This document shows, piece by piece, positions 34,013 to 45,900 of a DNA stretch of 64,000 nucleotides; the first letter of the stretch is position 1; each line of letters opens with the position of its first letter. The stretch covers positions 1,426,001-1,490,000 of the forward strand of contig NOKP01000007.1 in assembly GCA_002682825.1 (NCBI GenBank), given 5' to 3'. The translations under genes and the position numbers were made by a program. The notes beneath the pieces were generated by a model. The model made no database searches, had not been told where the DNA came from, and worked only from the letters and a program-made list of their open reading frames with translations. This DNA comes from Neonectria sp. B-13. Lineage: Eukaryota; Ascomycota; Sordariomycetes; Hypocreales; Nectriaceae.

Positions 34013-35669
34013 GAAACAGGCGAAGGATGGTTTGCGGGCCTATGCTTTACCCGTGGGTCGGAGGTAGAGAATGCACCCTTATGGAAGGGCATTTAGCATG
34101 TTCATCTCGAAGTAAGCAAAGCCTTTGAGACACACAATGGGAACACCCCATCCATATTAGGTCTTCATTCCGGTTGTCCATGCTAGCTGTAGAAATACGA
34201 CGGCTGTCTCGTTGTACAGGTATTCATACACCAGTAACACAGCTCAGCCTGACACCAAGAATGTAAGAAGTGAATGGCTGACGCCACATATCCAGTAGTC
34301 TGAAGGCGATTTGGGCCTGGACTAGCTGGCGGGGTTTAGCACGGAGGCTAGTCTGCATGTCGTCGTTGACTGAGACACGGCTTCAGGGCTCTCGCCTATC
34401 CCTAGCCAAACGCAATGGGACTTTAAATTTGAAGGAACTGTACTAGAGAACTGCCAGCCAAATGCTGTTTTAGATGAATGGACTCCCTGAATCCACCAAC
34501 GACCCTAGCTAATGACGGCCCGCGAACGGCCCGCAAAATGGGTACTCTAACAATAGCATTGAAAGCATGGCGGGGAGAACGATCTGACCAGGAACCAGGC
34601 GTTTCGCCATCAGTCAATTACATAGGGAACAGAGCAGAAATGAGACTATTGTACGCAATCTTCAACCTTTGGCTAGCTCTCGTTCCAGCGAGGGCGAACA
34701 CTAGGATATTTGAGACAACACCAGGCCCGAGAACATTGAAGTCCAATGGGCAGAACATGTGGCTGACTACATTAATATAAAAAGGAACTGTTTCATGCTC
34801 CAAGGTGGCTTAGGAGTTTTCTGTGGTTGCCTGGGGGGCCGAATAGTCATCATCTGGATCTTCGGCAGCCTCTCTCTCTGGTATTCCATTTACAGTACAA
34901 CCCCTGAATGTTTGTTAGCGCAAGACTAAAATTAGGTCTCAGCCACTTTTTAGAAAGTACTTTCAAAAAAGCCATTTAAAAGCTATATAAAAGAGAAAAA
35001 ATGAATAGATTTAAAGTAATTTCTATTTCTATAACAACTAAGTGTACTAGATAATTGTATTTCTTTTGAATTAACTATTAAGTTGGGAAATTTGGATGCG
35101 GATCCTAGACATCTGTACCCCGCAAACAACCATACAGGAGTTCGACTGTAAGGTCTTGCAGGTATTCTTAGTATGTGTATGATACAACTATTATCGGAAT
35201 GTCGAATACCTCGTTACATCGTCAGGAAGAAGAAGTCGTCATGCAGTGTCGTGGTACAGACGATTTTGTGGCTGGCTAAACGCCTGCCGAGTTATGGTCT
35301 AGATGCTCAACAACCTGACCGGTATTTCATTCAGCGCCTTCCCCAAACGCCTCGGGCGCAGGTGGCTTTTGAAATACCGGATGCCCCTTCGATGGCTTGC
35401 TCGAATGCTGGGGCAGTCTCGGTGACCGGAAAATAGAGAGCTGAGCTTTGTCTCGACGTCCTACGTTGAGGAATCATGTGCCGGTTCCCCCATGAAGGGT
35501 GCGCAGCTCCGAGGCAATCCTCCCATTCCTACGACTCTATCTTCTATAAATGGGCTCCCCGGCTCAGCTAAGTTCTTGAAATCTTTCCCCATCACAATCA
35601 TCCATTCTACCATCTTAGTCAACTCAAGTCTGCACTCATCAAACAAACTGCCACAACAATTTCTACACA
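34013..35669. other. 1.65-kb region without a supported gene
   Basis: Open frames up to 100 codons exist but lack family features. An AT-rich stretch lies at 34910-35090. A TATA box at 35545-35550 (CTATAAAT) with a CA/CT-rich leader marks the promoter of the following gene. Confidence 0.5.
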
Positions 35670-36374
35670 ATGGCCTCCCCTATCCCAGTCCCCGCCTCCG
35701 ACATTTCAGTCCTCTATAACACCAAAAGCCGCTGCCTCGAGCTTAAGGCCAAGGGCACCCTACCTAGCTATATCCTCGGCCCATTCTTCAAGCGCGAGGA
35801 GTGGTTTGGCGGCCTGCGCTTTTCCCTTCGCTCCTTCTACGGCGGTCTTGGTAAGCCGGAAACAAAGCCCTTCGAAACCTCCTACAATCTGCAGATCGCC
35901 CTCCCGGAGAACCACTTCAACAGCAAGAGCGTCTTGGTCGAGACGTCTGCGGGTACCTGGACAATTCCCATTCGGTACACTGGCTTGCTGGAGTCCGATA
36001 TTCCGGATAATGGCACCGATGACGAGGCCAAGAATGGTACTATCTTCGGAGACGTGCTCCCTCCCATCAACGAGGCCCTCACCGGCGGCTTCTACCTGAC
36101 CATTAGGGCGAAGATCCCCTCAACCACGGGAAACACTAGGGCGTCCATCGACCCTGAATTCAACAGCGAGTACCTGACGTTAGTCACCTCGGGCATCGTT
36201 AACGGCGATATCACCTGGACTTTCAAATGGAACAAGATCCCCACTGGTCAGAGCGAGAACCCGCAGTCTATCAACATCACCACTTCAATCTGGAATGGCG
36301 AAGTCGGGCCCATTGCCAGGACCTCCCGCATCGTTCAGCCGTACATCGTCCACTTTGTCGTGCTTCAGAAATAA
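35670..36374 (+). CDS. Unrecognised 234-residue soluble protein
   Basis: Intron-less gene with a clear coding character: strong third-position C bias, a TATA box 125 bases upstream, and a long CA-rich leader before a good start context (CAATGGCC). The protein starts MASPIPVPASDISVLYNTKS, has no signal peptide or membrane segment, and alternates polar and hydrophobic residues in a beta-rich way. Conspicuous parts are ILGPFFKREEWFGGLRFSL near residue 35, WTIPIRYTGLLESDIPDNG near 97, and a C-terminal ARTSRIVQPYIVHFVVLQK. It may be a highly expressed cytosolic beta-sandwich. I do not recognise a family and propose no function. Confidence 0.75.
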   Translation: MASPIPVPASDISVLYNTKSRCLELKAKGTLPSYILGPFFKREEWFGGLRFSLRSFYGGLGKPETKPFETSYNLQIALPENHFNSKSVLVETSAGTWTIPIRYTGLLESDIPDNGTDDEAKNGTIFGDVLPPINEALTGGFYLTIRAKIPSTTGNTRASIDPEFNSEYLTLVTSGIVNGDITWTFKWNKIPTGQSENPQSINITTSIWNGEVGPIARTSRIVQPYIVHFVVLQK

Positions 36375-37030
36375 GGGACGGGTATAGTAGGATTCAACGC
36401 TACTTGGTTTTGCCCACAGCGTTCATGTCCAAATACTCTTGTTCAGCTTTGATGTGATGAGGGAGATATCGGCTAGGTAGTGGTCAGAAGTGTGCAACAC
36501 ATGTGTTGGAGTGGAATTGGGCCTATGTCAGTCGACCACATGGTTTTCAACATCTATATATAGACAAATGAATTCTGTTGTGAACTCCATATTATGATGT
36601 AAGCATGCGGCCCTGTCGGGAGGTTCGTGATCCGTGGTGAGAGTGTCATCTGTTAATTCGAATGGGTTGTCTTCGAGATTGAGTAGGCTCGACACGCGAT
36701 CTTAGCGCTGAACCTCCCACAGCAAGACCACGGAGAAGAGATCCAGGAATATTAAACTCAGCGATGTTCGGATAGTATTCTCCAGGTATGTAATCATTGT
36801 AAATTCGGTGGAAAGGTACTTGTGAGTTGTTCGAGCCAATTACACCCTATGACCCCCACCATGTCAATTGCGCCCTTTGGCTGCGAGTTGACCTGAGGTG
36901 GTCCGACTTGAGTGTGGGGCTGTCAAGCGTACTAGTAGTATAAAGCCTCGGCGAGCCACCGCCGCCTTATGAGGAAAACCACCACTGAACAACTCCATCG
37001 ACCATCACATATACTTTCGGTCATGCAAGT
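36375..37030. other. Intergenic region
   Basis: No supported gene. It should contain the 3' end of the 234-residue gene and the promoter of the methionine aminopeptidase gene. Confidence 0.5.
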
Positions 37031-38726
37031 ATGGGTTCCAAGACCTTGGAAAATGAGGACCAGGGGAAACAGGGTACGATTTATTCTTTCATTATTTTTA
37101 CTTGCTTTCACCGGTTGAGTTTGTCCCGCGCTAGAGGTCCCATTACTGATTTCCAGCAGACGGCCCATCAGCTGGATCCTGTTTCGCCGGCGGAGAGCCA
37201 CGAGGCAGCCATTTCTCCAGAGATGGAGATGGGTGCATGGGAAGCAAGGGCGCTACCGGCGATGACGATGACGACGACGATCATCATGATGCCACTGCCT
37301 CCTTAGTGTTGACAGGCTCTACTTCTGCTGAGGCAGGCAAGAAGAAGAAACGCAAGAGGCCCAAAAAGAAGAACAAGGCATCTGTTCCCAAGCAGTCATC
37401 GCCCCCGAGGATTCCACTTGACGACCTTTTCCCTTCCGATGACTACGCGACTGGCGAGCTTTTGGACTACGGTGCCGCCTCCGAGACAACGGTTAGGACA
37501 AAGTCCTCCGAGCTACGGTACAATGCGCGTCGTAATCTGGAGGACAGCACATTCCTCAAGGACTATCGGAAAGCCGCTGAAGTGCATCGCCAAGTCCGAC
37601 AGTGGGTCCAGAGATCTGTCAAACCGGGTCAGACGCTCACAGAGATTGCTGTCGGAATCGAGGACGGTGTCCGGGCGCTCTTGGGTAACGCTGGGCTGGA
37701 GCCCGGGCAGAGCCTTCAGGCGGGATTGGGATTTCCCACGGGGCTTTCTCTGAACAATTGTGTGGCCCATTACACACCCAACCCAGGCCAAAAGGACATT
37801 GTGCTCCAACACGAGGATGTGATGAAGGTTGATTTTGGTGTTCACATCAACGGCTGGATTGTCGACAGTGCATTCACCATGGCATTCGACCCCACTTACG
37901 ACAACCTCCTGGCTGCGGTCAAAGATGCGACCAACACGGGCATCAGGGTGAGGAATACTTTTCTATCCGTTGAGAGCCAAGAACTAACGCTTCATCACAG
38001 AATGCAGGCATCGACGTTCGCATCAGTGACGTCAGTGCTGCGATCCAGGAGGCCATGGAAAGCTACGAAGTTGAGATACGTGGCAAGGTGTACCCCGTGA
38101 AGCCTGTGCGAAACCTCTGCGGACATGACATCAAACACTATCATATCCACGGCGAGAAGACCATTCCGTTTATCAAGAACTCGATTCAAACCAAAATGGA
38201 AGAAGGCGAAATCTTCGCCATCGAAACATTTGGAAGTACAGGACGTGGATACACTAGGGAGGGCGTGAGTTCTCCTGTATTGCAACTCCGGATGCAGTGT
38301 GCTAATAATCACGAACAGCCAGGAATTTACGGCTATGGATTGAGCAGCAACGCTCCAGAGCGGGTGAGCTTGCCTCTTAGCTCTGCCAATCGCCTGTATA
38401 AAACGATCAAGGAGAACTTTGGCACCATTGTTTTCTGCCGCCGCTACCTTGATCGTCTCGGATGCGACCGCTATCTGGCTGGCGTAAGTTTCAATCGTAT
38501 GCGAGAAGCTGAAACGATATTGACGTAATAATAGTTGAATTGTCTTGTATCAAACGGGGTACTGGAGTCTTACGAACCCTTGGTAGACATCCCCGGATCC
38601 TATTCCGCCCAATTTGAACATGTAAGTAAGCGCATTGTTATCAGCAGAATCAAGCACTAAAATTCAAAGACAATATTGCTGCGAGAGTCAAAGAAAGAGG
38701 TTATCAGTCGCGGTGATGACTACTGA
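37031..38726 (+). CDS. Methionine aminopeptidase 2
   Basis: Removes the initiator methionine from nascent proteins in the cytosol; a dinuclear metal enzyme of family M24A and target of fumagillin in fungi and animals. Six exons (37031-37073, 37157-37947, 38001-38264, 38319-38483, 38535-38621, 38670-38726) join in phase to 468 residues. An acidic run of aspartates (about residues 55-65) and a lysine-rich block ([13 protein letters not shown]) form the type 2 N-terminal extension. Metal ligands are seen in [17 protein letters not shown] (two aspartates), NLCGHDI (histidine), AIETFGSTG (glutamate) and QFEHTILLRES (glutamate). The C-terminus EVISRGDDY is typical of fungal MetAP2. Type 2 is identified by the extension and the long insert before the third ligand. 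Housekeeping gene. Confidence 0.93.
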
Positions 38727-38863
38727 TACTTATTCTATGGCTGTACGTAAGGCTTCCGCGCGACAACGGAGCTTCAATGCATCGGTAACTCTTTGGTTGC
38801 AGCGGTAGGTGAAGTGCTCAGGACTTCGATGGAAAAGTAATGCTTCAGCATTGTAGTAGGGAG

Positions 38864-38970
38864 GGTTTCAACACCAGGACAAACAAATATGGTTTCAACA
38901 CCGCAAAAAGCAAAGCTGGTTTCAACACTACAGCAAAGCTGACTTCAACACCAACAATGGTTTCAACGTA
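38864..38970 (+). repeat. Five spaced GGTTTCAACACC repeats
   Basis: GGTTTCAACACC or a near match starts at 38864, 38891, 38918, 38941 and 38959. The first three are spaced exactly 27 bases apart, the later ones 23 and 18. Between them are A-rich spacers including CAAAGCTG twice. It is a decaying minisatellite 140 bases after the aminopeptidase stop. Confidence 0.8.
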
Positions 38971-39541
38971 ACTCTTAAGGGGGTGGAGATGGTTTAGTTC
39001 ATAGTATCGCTAGATAGCGATGGACGCTCATTTTCAATCAAACGCTTTATATTCTCAGACTCTGATGTTTCTGGAGCTTCTTGTACCCATTGATTGTTGA
39101 TAGCTCAGCGGCAGCTTAGCGTATTGCAGCCAGAACTCAGGTCTAAATGGCATTGGACCTTGGCGTGCTTGAGTTTCGTCTCTGGGTTAGGCAGTATCCA
39201 TAGTTCATTGCGTACGCCATTATGACGGCCATTTGTCTTAACACATTTCAATGGTCCTTTGCTTGACGTCATCGCTTTGCATGACGTCTGACCGTCAACG
39301 CCCCGCGACGATGATTCCACCTTCGTCATCAAAAAGTCCCTTAACACAAAGAAAGACCCTCAAAATTGTCCCCGACCTCGAAGCCAGGTGCCCAACCAGA
39401 ACCTATCCGTAACACCTGGTGCTCACGTGCATCTCTCTACTTCTGGGCACCTTTTCAAGCGTGCGCCTGTGGATCCGCCAGAGCGATATTGAAGTTCACG
39501 CCACTCCATCAACCGCCTGATACGCCAACCAATGAATCACG

Positions 39542-40514
39542 ATGCAAATCACTGTTGCACCTGCCAGCACAAAGATCGGTGCGGCGGTCGTCAGGTCGCT
39601 GCTTTCGTTCGACAACCAATCCATCGAAGTGAAGGCTCTCTACCGTGACGTCCAAAAGGTCCCTCCTGAATTCAAGACTGATGAAAATTTCACGGCGATT
39701 CGAGCAGATGTCTCGGATGCTTCATCCCTTGACTTCGCTGGCTCTGGTACTGTTCTAGCGATTACACCGCCTGTCTACGATGGTCGAAATATCGTGACGC
39801 ACTCTGAGCTTGTCTCCAACAACGTTCGCGATGCTGTGGGGAGATCCGGTAGTGTGAAGAGACTGGTTCTTCTTTCAAGCATGGGGGCAGAGTTCTCTGA
39901 GGGCGTGGTGAGTTCCCGGTGGCAGTATGGCCGTCCTCGGTTTGTGAGACTGACCATACTAGGGTGAGATCAAGACAAATCATATCGCTGAGCACGTTTT
40001 TAAGTCAACTAATGTCCCTGAGATCGTTTTTGTACGCTGTGCATACTTCATGGAGAACTGGACGGTGAGCCTAGACACACTCAAAGGGGCCGAGCCATTC
40101 TTCTTTTCGACCATCACGCCCCTGGATTACAAAGTTCAGATGGTTGCGATCAAGGATATTGGCCTCATCCTCGCGACAAAGCTCACTAAAGAATCAGCTC
40201 CCCCTTCCAAGCCTCACGTCTTTGAGCTTCACGGCCCGTATCCGTACATGCCGCTGGACGTGCAGAAGGCATTTTCCCAAGCCCTGGGTAAAGAAGTAGC
40301 CGTAAAACCTATCGAGAAGCAGGATTTACCGGCCTTCTACAGTCGGGTTTTTCCTCCTGAGATAGTTGGCGATTGGGTTGAAATGGCTAAGAGTTTCCTG
40401 TCTGGTGGGATTGCAGCTAGGGATATAACTAAAAAAGGCGACACGGAGGTTGTTTATGGGAAGACGGGGCTGCTTGAAGCCATCGAGGCTGCCACGGTGT
40501 GTATGAGAGAATGA
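39542..40514 (+). CDS. NmrA-like NAD(P)-binding oxidoreductase/regulator
   Basis: Two exons (39542-39907 and 39963-40514, intron of 55 bases) give 305 residues of an atypical short-chain dehydrogenase fold. The N-terminus ITVAPASTKIGAAVVRSLL replaces the usual GATG.G.G nucleotide-binding loop with APASTKIG, so cofactor binding may be weak. Other family parts: VKALYRDVQKVP after strand 2, ADVSDASSLDFAGSGTVLAI after strand 3-4, and KRLVLLSSMGAEFSEGV. The central FVRCAYFMENW and KDIGLILATKL segments match NmrA-like proteins. These act either as redox-sensing regulators or as reductases on small molecules; neither can be chosen here. No membrane segment or signal. Confidence 0.83.
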
Positions 40515-41209
40515 GACCTTCTTCGGTCGGACCTCCAGGCAGTAGACGAATCATGTCTACTACGTCACAGAAGGAGGACGAAGATGAACGACCCACGCCA
40601 TAAATGCATATTGTGTTGAACGTTCCCAAGCCCAAACCACTCGTTATTTGATGAATTAGTATCCCTCATTAATCCTCTACATGAGTTTTACCGTATTCCA
40701 AATTCCGCATAAACTGATCCTCGTAACAAGTGCATAGTCCTTAGCCGTCCTGTCTCCACCACGCGTAAGCTCTGGAGATCAACAATTCTCCCGAGGAAAA
40801 AACTGCCACTGGTGTTTCCAAGTATTGCTCTGTATCCGAAGACGAGCTTGCGGGTCTTATAGATAGTTACCTGACTTGATAATACCCAAATAACCCACCG
40901 TTCAGAGACCCTCATCTTGGTTATTCGCCTTCCGGGAGTAGTTGCAACTAGTACCACGCAGCATTCGGCCACAAACAGCTTGTAACTTGTCTATGTATTA
41001 CGCCACTCTCTCAAACAGTTGGAATGATAATGGCGAGGTACCCAGACCTGAATCAGTCAATAATTACCTCTTCTATAGAAAAGGACATTTGGGAGAACTG
41101 GACTGGCAGTCTGCCGCAATTAAACGAGCTTCGAACCCGTACTAATCTAAGATGTGATAGACTGCTTAGGATATAATCTGGTATACCTTGAGCCATCTCA
41201 ACAATTCTA
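40515..41209. other. Intergenic region before the tRNA gene
   Basis: About 700 bases with no supported gene; the open frames at 40688-40972 and 40942-41145 have no recognisable features. Confidence 0.5.
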
Positions 41210-41332
41210 GGGCTTGTGGTCTAGTGGTATGATTTTCGCTTCGTACGTGGTCCCAGAATCCTTCTTCAATTTCAACTTACTAACATATCACAGGCATGTG
41301 AAAGGTCCGGGGTTCAATCCCCCGCAAGTCCA
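41210..41332 (+). tRNA. tRNA-Ala(CGC) interrupted by an mRNA-like intron
   Basis: Acceptor GGGCTTG (41210-41216) pairs with CAAGTCC (41325-41331), including a G3:T70 wobble pair, and A follows as discriminator: the alanine identity elements. The D-arm is GTC TAGTGGTAT GAT, the T-arm CGGGG TTCAATC CCCCG is perfect. Anticodon stem TTCGC (41235-41239) pairs with GTGAA (41298-41302). Removing 41243-41293 (51 bases) leaves the 7-base loop TTCGCAT, anticodon CGC. That insert starts GTACGT, has TACTAAC at 41278-41284 and ends CACAG, exactly like a spliceosomal intron, and lies inside the anticodon. If the intron were placed at the canonical tRNA position after base 37, the loop would be TTCGTAT with a CGT (threonine) anticodon. 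A T-rich terminator follows at 41335. Confidence 0.8.
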
Positions 41333-41432
41333 GGTTTTCTTTTTGTGAGTGGTTGATTTTTATTTCTATCCATCTCCTTTTTTGTAATCCACTGAACGAA
41401 GGTTTTTTGACCTAGTCGAGCAAGTATCGAAT

Positions 41433-41503
41433 GGGCTTGTAGTCTAGTCCCTGCATAGTGTGCTATGTTAGGGAAAGGTCTAGGGCTTACCACTGCAAGT
41501 CCA
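41433..41503 (+). pseudogene. Degenerate tRNA copy
   Basis: GGGCTTGTAGTCTAGT at the start and CAAGTCCA at the end match the tRNA gene 220 bases upstream (GGGCTTGTGGTCTAGT, CAAGTCCA). The middle is scrambled: an imperfect CCCT...AGGG stem replaces the anticodon arm, and the T-arm (CTAGGGCTTACCACTG) no longer pairs. It has no intron. It looks like a decayed duplicate of a tRNA-Ala-like gene. Confidence 0.65.
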
Positions 41504-42968
41504 GCTGGTTGCTGTTATTGAGTCTTACTGGGGGGGGACAAACAACTTTTGCTAATGGCACAAACAAAATACATGTCTAAAGCTAGTAGCTTGATTTATT
41601 TAACTATATAAACTATTGTGATAGTGCTGATTGGTATATTGGTGTTTAATACCGTAGGACCTTAGCTAGCATAGGTCACTACTTAAAGTGGTGGCTCTGC
41701 TAACTAGAGCTAGCTAACCTTGTGGCAGAGCATGCTTTTTCCCTTCATGACTTTTTAATACACCTTCTATCAGAACCTCTTATCCTGACAAAGCTGTCGC
41801 AGCCGCTCTTGTCGATATTCTTCTATTCTAATTGCACCAGTGCATTCAGATGCACTGTATCTAGTGCCCTGGGGTAATTCCATCATGATCCCTTTGCTGG
41901 TTTTGGCTCAATTCGCGAATTTCCTCTCTTTCCAATCTCTAGCTGCGATACCCCAAGTCGCGGTGTGGTCCGCACTGGATGCATCTCCCATTAACAAACT
42001 AACTTGAATATATATCAAATATCGATCTGTAGCTAATAAGCAAGCTCTGATTTAACAGGCTTTATATTATATTATTTCACGAGACTTAAACTCGAATAGA
42101 ATTATTAAGCTCTACGGGGTACACTAAGTAGTAACACGGAGAAGGTTGCACTGATCATCGTGTTGTGTTAGGACCAGTAAACATTAAGGTCCGGTTAAGG
42201 TGCAGGCGTTGTAGTGTTTTCATTGCCTAGAGGCCCCTTTCAACAATTGGTCCAATTTCAGCCGAGATTAAAAGGGAGAAAGAGACTGATAAGGTCCGTC
42301 AAGGAAGTCAGAAGAGACATCAGCTTAGGCAGTGAATTTGAGAACCAAAGACGCCCGTTTTCTAGTTAATTTTTGAGTGTCCCTTTTGATCAGATTGGTC
42401 TCAATCTGATGGCCTTTTCTGTTTAAAATTGCTCTTCATTTGATTAGCTTAGGGCCTTTCCCATTGAGAAGCAAAAAAGACATCCTGTGTCTTGTCCCCA
42501 CCAGCAACCGAGACCAAGGCGGTTGGGTGTCTCTTTTTCCTACCGGCTGTCCTTGGTCACCCTCACTAACACAGTGTGCAGAAATAGGGCGGTGGTACTT
42601 TAGCTGCCATAGAGAAATAGCCCTTAGGCTATGTGATTTGTTCGTACTACTAGTAAACGTTGTTCGTGCCCTTAGCAACGCCCCCTCCATTTTCTTACCC
42701 CCTCGTTTCGCATATAACCCTTTTTACCTTGTTTGTTTGTGCTAAGGGTTTTTCTTCCTGAGCTCTCTGGAAGGCAGTAACGCACAGTGGCAAGTGCTAT
42801 TTATCCAGGACGCGCACACTGTACAGAACACAGTTCATGCCTACGTCATGCCGCACGTACCGCACTAAGAAGACCGGACCCAGGCCCCACCAAAACCCAC
42901 AGATTTGAAAACTAATTCTCAAGAATCCACTTGACCTGTACCCATCAACCACGCTCGCCAACGCTACC
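41504..42968. other. Intergenic region without a supported gene
   Basis: About 1.5 kb, partly AT-rich (41560-41620, 41995-42110). Open frames at 42436-42745 overlap each other on both strands and have no family features. Confidence 0.5.
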
Positions 42969-45900
42969 ATGATTCGGCGCCAGTCTCGCTTGCGCCGGAG
43001 GGATGCTGATGGACGACCCCAACCTCGCTTTAAACCAAAACCAATTCGTCGAAGCGAAGCTGACAGACGAAGACTTCGAGAAGTGGAAGAGTGGAAGTTG
43101 CGCCGGAGGTTGATTCGTGAACGACGGTTCCTCCACAGGTCCTATGGTGGGGCTAGGCACTTTACGCCGCAATCGCAACCACCCCACTTGGTGCCCCAGC
43201 CAAGGCGGCGGCATTGGATCACCAATCGAGATAGACCGTCAAGATGGGAACCGGTCATCGTATCCACCCCTACCTGCTACAATTCTCCTGGAATGTCGCC
43301 AGCTAAGAATGAGACTATGGGAGCAGCAGTGGTAAGTGCATCCATCCTTTTTCTGCCTTGCTGGTTACATCTTTAACTCTGTTCCACCAGGACCAAGAAT
43401 ACCCAACGCCACCGGTCCAGTTTCCGAACTTGAGAGATTGCATGACCTGTCTCGTCAACAAGTTAGCAGGGGATGCGATTGAGGACGTCAGGTACATGGC
43501 CTACCACACCCTGCTCGCCTCTCTTGGCCCCCTGGACGCAGTCGTGGGCACAATACTAAACGAAGCAATGGCTCAAATTGAGCCAGAGCTTCTCGAGCTC
43601 CAAGGCAAGGTTCTGTCGCCTCGGGCGTATGTCTATCTGAACATCGACTCCTTTATGTTCATGCCTCGACCGTTCAAGTCTGACAAATCATAGTTTCATC
43701 GACGCGCAACACAGGCAGTTAGTACGGGAAGCCACTTGGCCGCAAAAAGGTGGTTACGTTAACGGGGTAACTGATGATCGACACGCCGACTATATCAGGT
43801 TCTACTGCGGCCAATCATCGCGGCTCCGCGTCCGCATCACAATTGAACATGCTGGGGAGATTCGCAACGGAAACACAGAGGCACTCCACTACTTCGTCCT
43901 TGCTCGTGGGCATGGGCATCGATGTGCCCGCTTTCTTCGGCTCTGGACTGCGCCCTCGTTACTGATCCCCGAAGGCAGGAGACCGGAGGATGCCTCACTG
44001 GCCGACGCCCGATTCCACCTCATGCAAAACATTCTTGAGATGACATTTTGCCGAGCCTTCGAATCATTGCCTGGTCGTGTTCTCGCGAACTTCTTTGGAC
44101 CAGCAGACTATTCGAATGTTGGCCTGAATAATCTACCGCCCTTATTTGAGGGACGAGACATTCCGGCCTTTATACGAAGTAAATTCTTAGAGTACCACCA
44201 ACAATCTCCCGATCCTGATGTGTCGGGATTCGTCGACGTCCGAAAAGCGCAGAATGCCGCCAAGAGAAACACCCGACGCCAGTCTGCTGCCTTATTGAAG
44301 GCAGATTATCTACAAGCCATTGAACAACTAGCAACAAATGCCCACCTGGACGTCACATCCTTTGCGCTTGACCCGGTGTCATTGGCAGATTCTAGCACGG
44401 TGCTCGCCAATATTGAAGTCGAGCTTCAAGTGCTGGAGGCAGAAGCGGCGAGTCAACTATTTCAGGGCACCAAACCACTGATCGGGCCAAGAGGAAATCC
44501 GCAAGCGAAGATCGGCGTTGTTGTAAGCTCAGAGTCAATTGGCATGAAGTCGGACGAACACGAAGTCCAGGTACAGCCTCTCGACGGCTTCGGCTTCACG
44601 GAAGCCAATTCTCTTGTATGGACAAGCTCACTCCAAGGGATTGGTTCTGGGGCGTCGATATTTGAGCCTTTCTCGGAACATCGGGCCCGCATTGACCGCC
44701 TGAACTATTCCATTATCATGGGAAGCAACGTTAGGGTGTTGGTGCTCTGCGGATTGCAGACCCAGCAAGATATTTTGTCGGCCTTTCGAAACTCGAACCA
44801 ACTCTCAGGTCCATATCAACTATCCCTCCGGGACAACTCCCACAACATATGGCTCTTGGAAGGACCCAGAAAGAAGGTATCCAAGGTCTTTGTTGCGAGC
44901 CCCGAGCCCCTCGTCAGATCTTTCCTGCGAGACGTGGTTAAATTGAGACGAATCAGGGACGTTTTTGGCCTTGTTCGGGCTCTCACTGGCGAAAGCATCA
45001 AACATACTTGTTGGGAGAACGCCTGCTTCTTTGCAGCCCTGTTTGCACAAGCACGCCGAGAAGCGGAAGAAGGCGTAGAGCCGCTCTCGGCGGCTTCGTT
45101 GGATCCTATCTTTGGCGATTGGCTGCATTATCGCGGCTTTGTGGATGATGATGACATCCAAGAGCTCGAGGATACGGCAGGTAATTTGACACGTGGGCTG
45201 CTGTGGATAACCTCGTTCTTATCCCACAGATCACAAGGGCACACGTACGGTGGAGGCAGATATCGTGGAAGATACGACCCCACAGCTTATAAGAGGACGC
45301 GTGAGCTGTTTGAGCGGGTTTACAAAAGCCGACTAGCGACTGTCCGCGCCTTCTACGACGGACGAGGAGATGCCCACAGCGGCGAGGAATTACAGGAGGA
45401 AGGTACCAAAATCGCAGAGGACGGTGTGTGGCTTACTCAGTGTTATGATGACACTGAAGATGATATCGCCGATGACCCCATGGTCAAGCTCATCGACGAG
45501 CTGGCTATGGGGGTGGAAAGCAACGAGAGAGACATCGGCGATCCAGGCCCTGTCCTTCGGAACAGCAGAGTCCTATACTATCAGGACCCACCCCTACAAG
45601 GACGTGTAAATCAGCAGAAACGCTCTTCTGGAGCAGGGTCGACGCTTCCGGAGACGGCTATGCTTCGGGAATCACTAGAAGCTATGATGACTGAGGCTGG
45701 GGTGGAGCAGAAAGCATTACGGAGGGCCGGCCAGTATAATTGGAGGCTACAGACATGCTACTCCCTGGTCAGTTTCGTGGTGCATGTCGGCGACGACGAA
45801 GATTTCCCTAACACACCTGTGTTCGCTCTTCGTGCGGACTTGACAAAACCGGGGACACCCCATCCCCAATGCATTTTTCACAACCTAGAAGAGTGTGTTT

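Noticed and set aside
43003..43335. Second open frame overlapping exon 1 of the GIY-YIG-like gene (starts MLMDDPNLALNQNQFVEAKL)
   Set aside because: It is broken by TGA at 43111-43113, and at the intron donor it has the wrong phase to continue into the conserved second exon, which then hits a stop. The arginine-rich frame is the one that joins.
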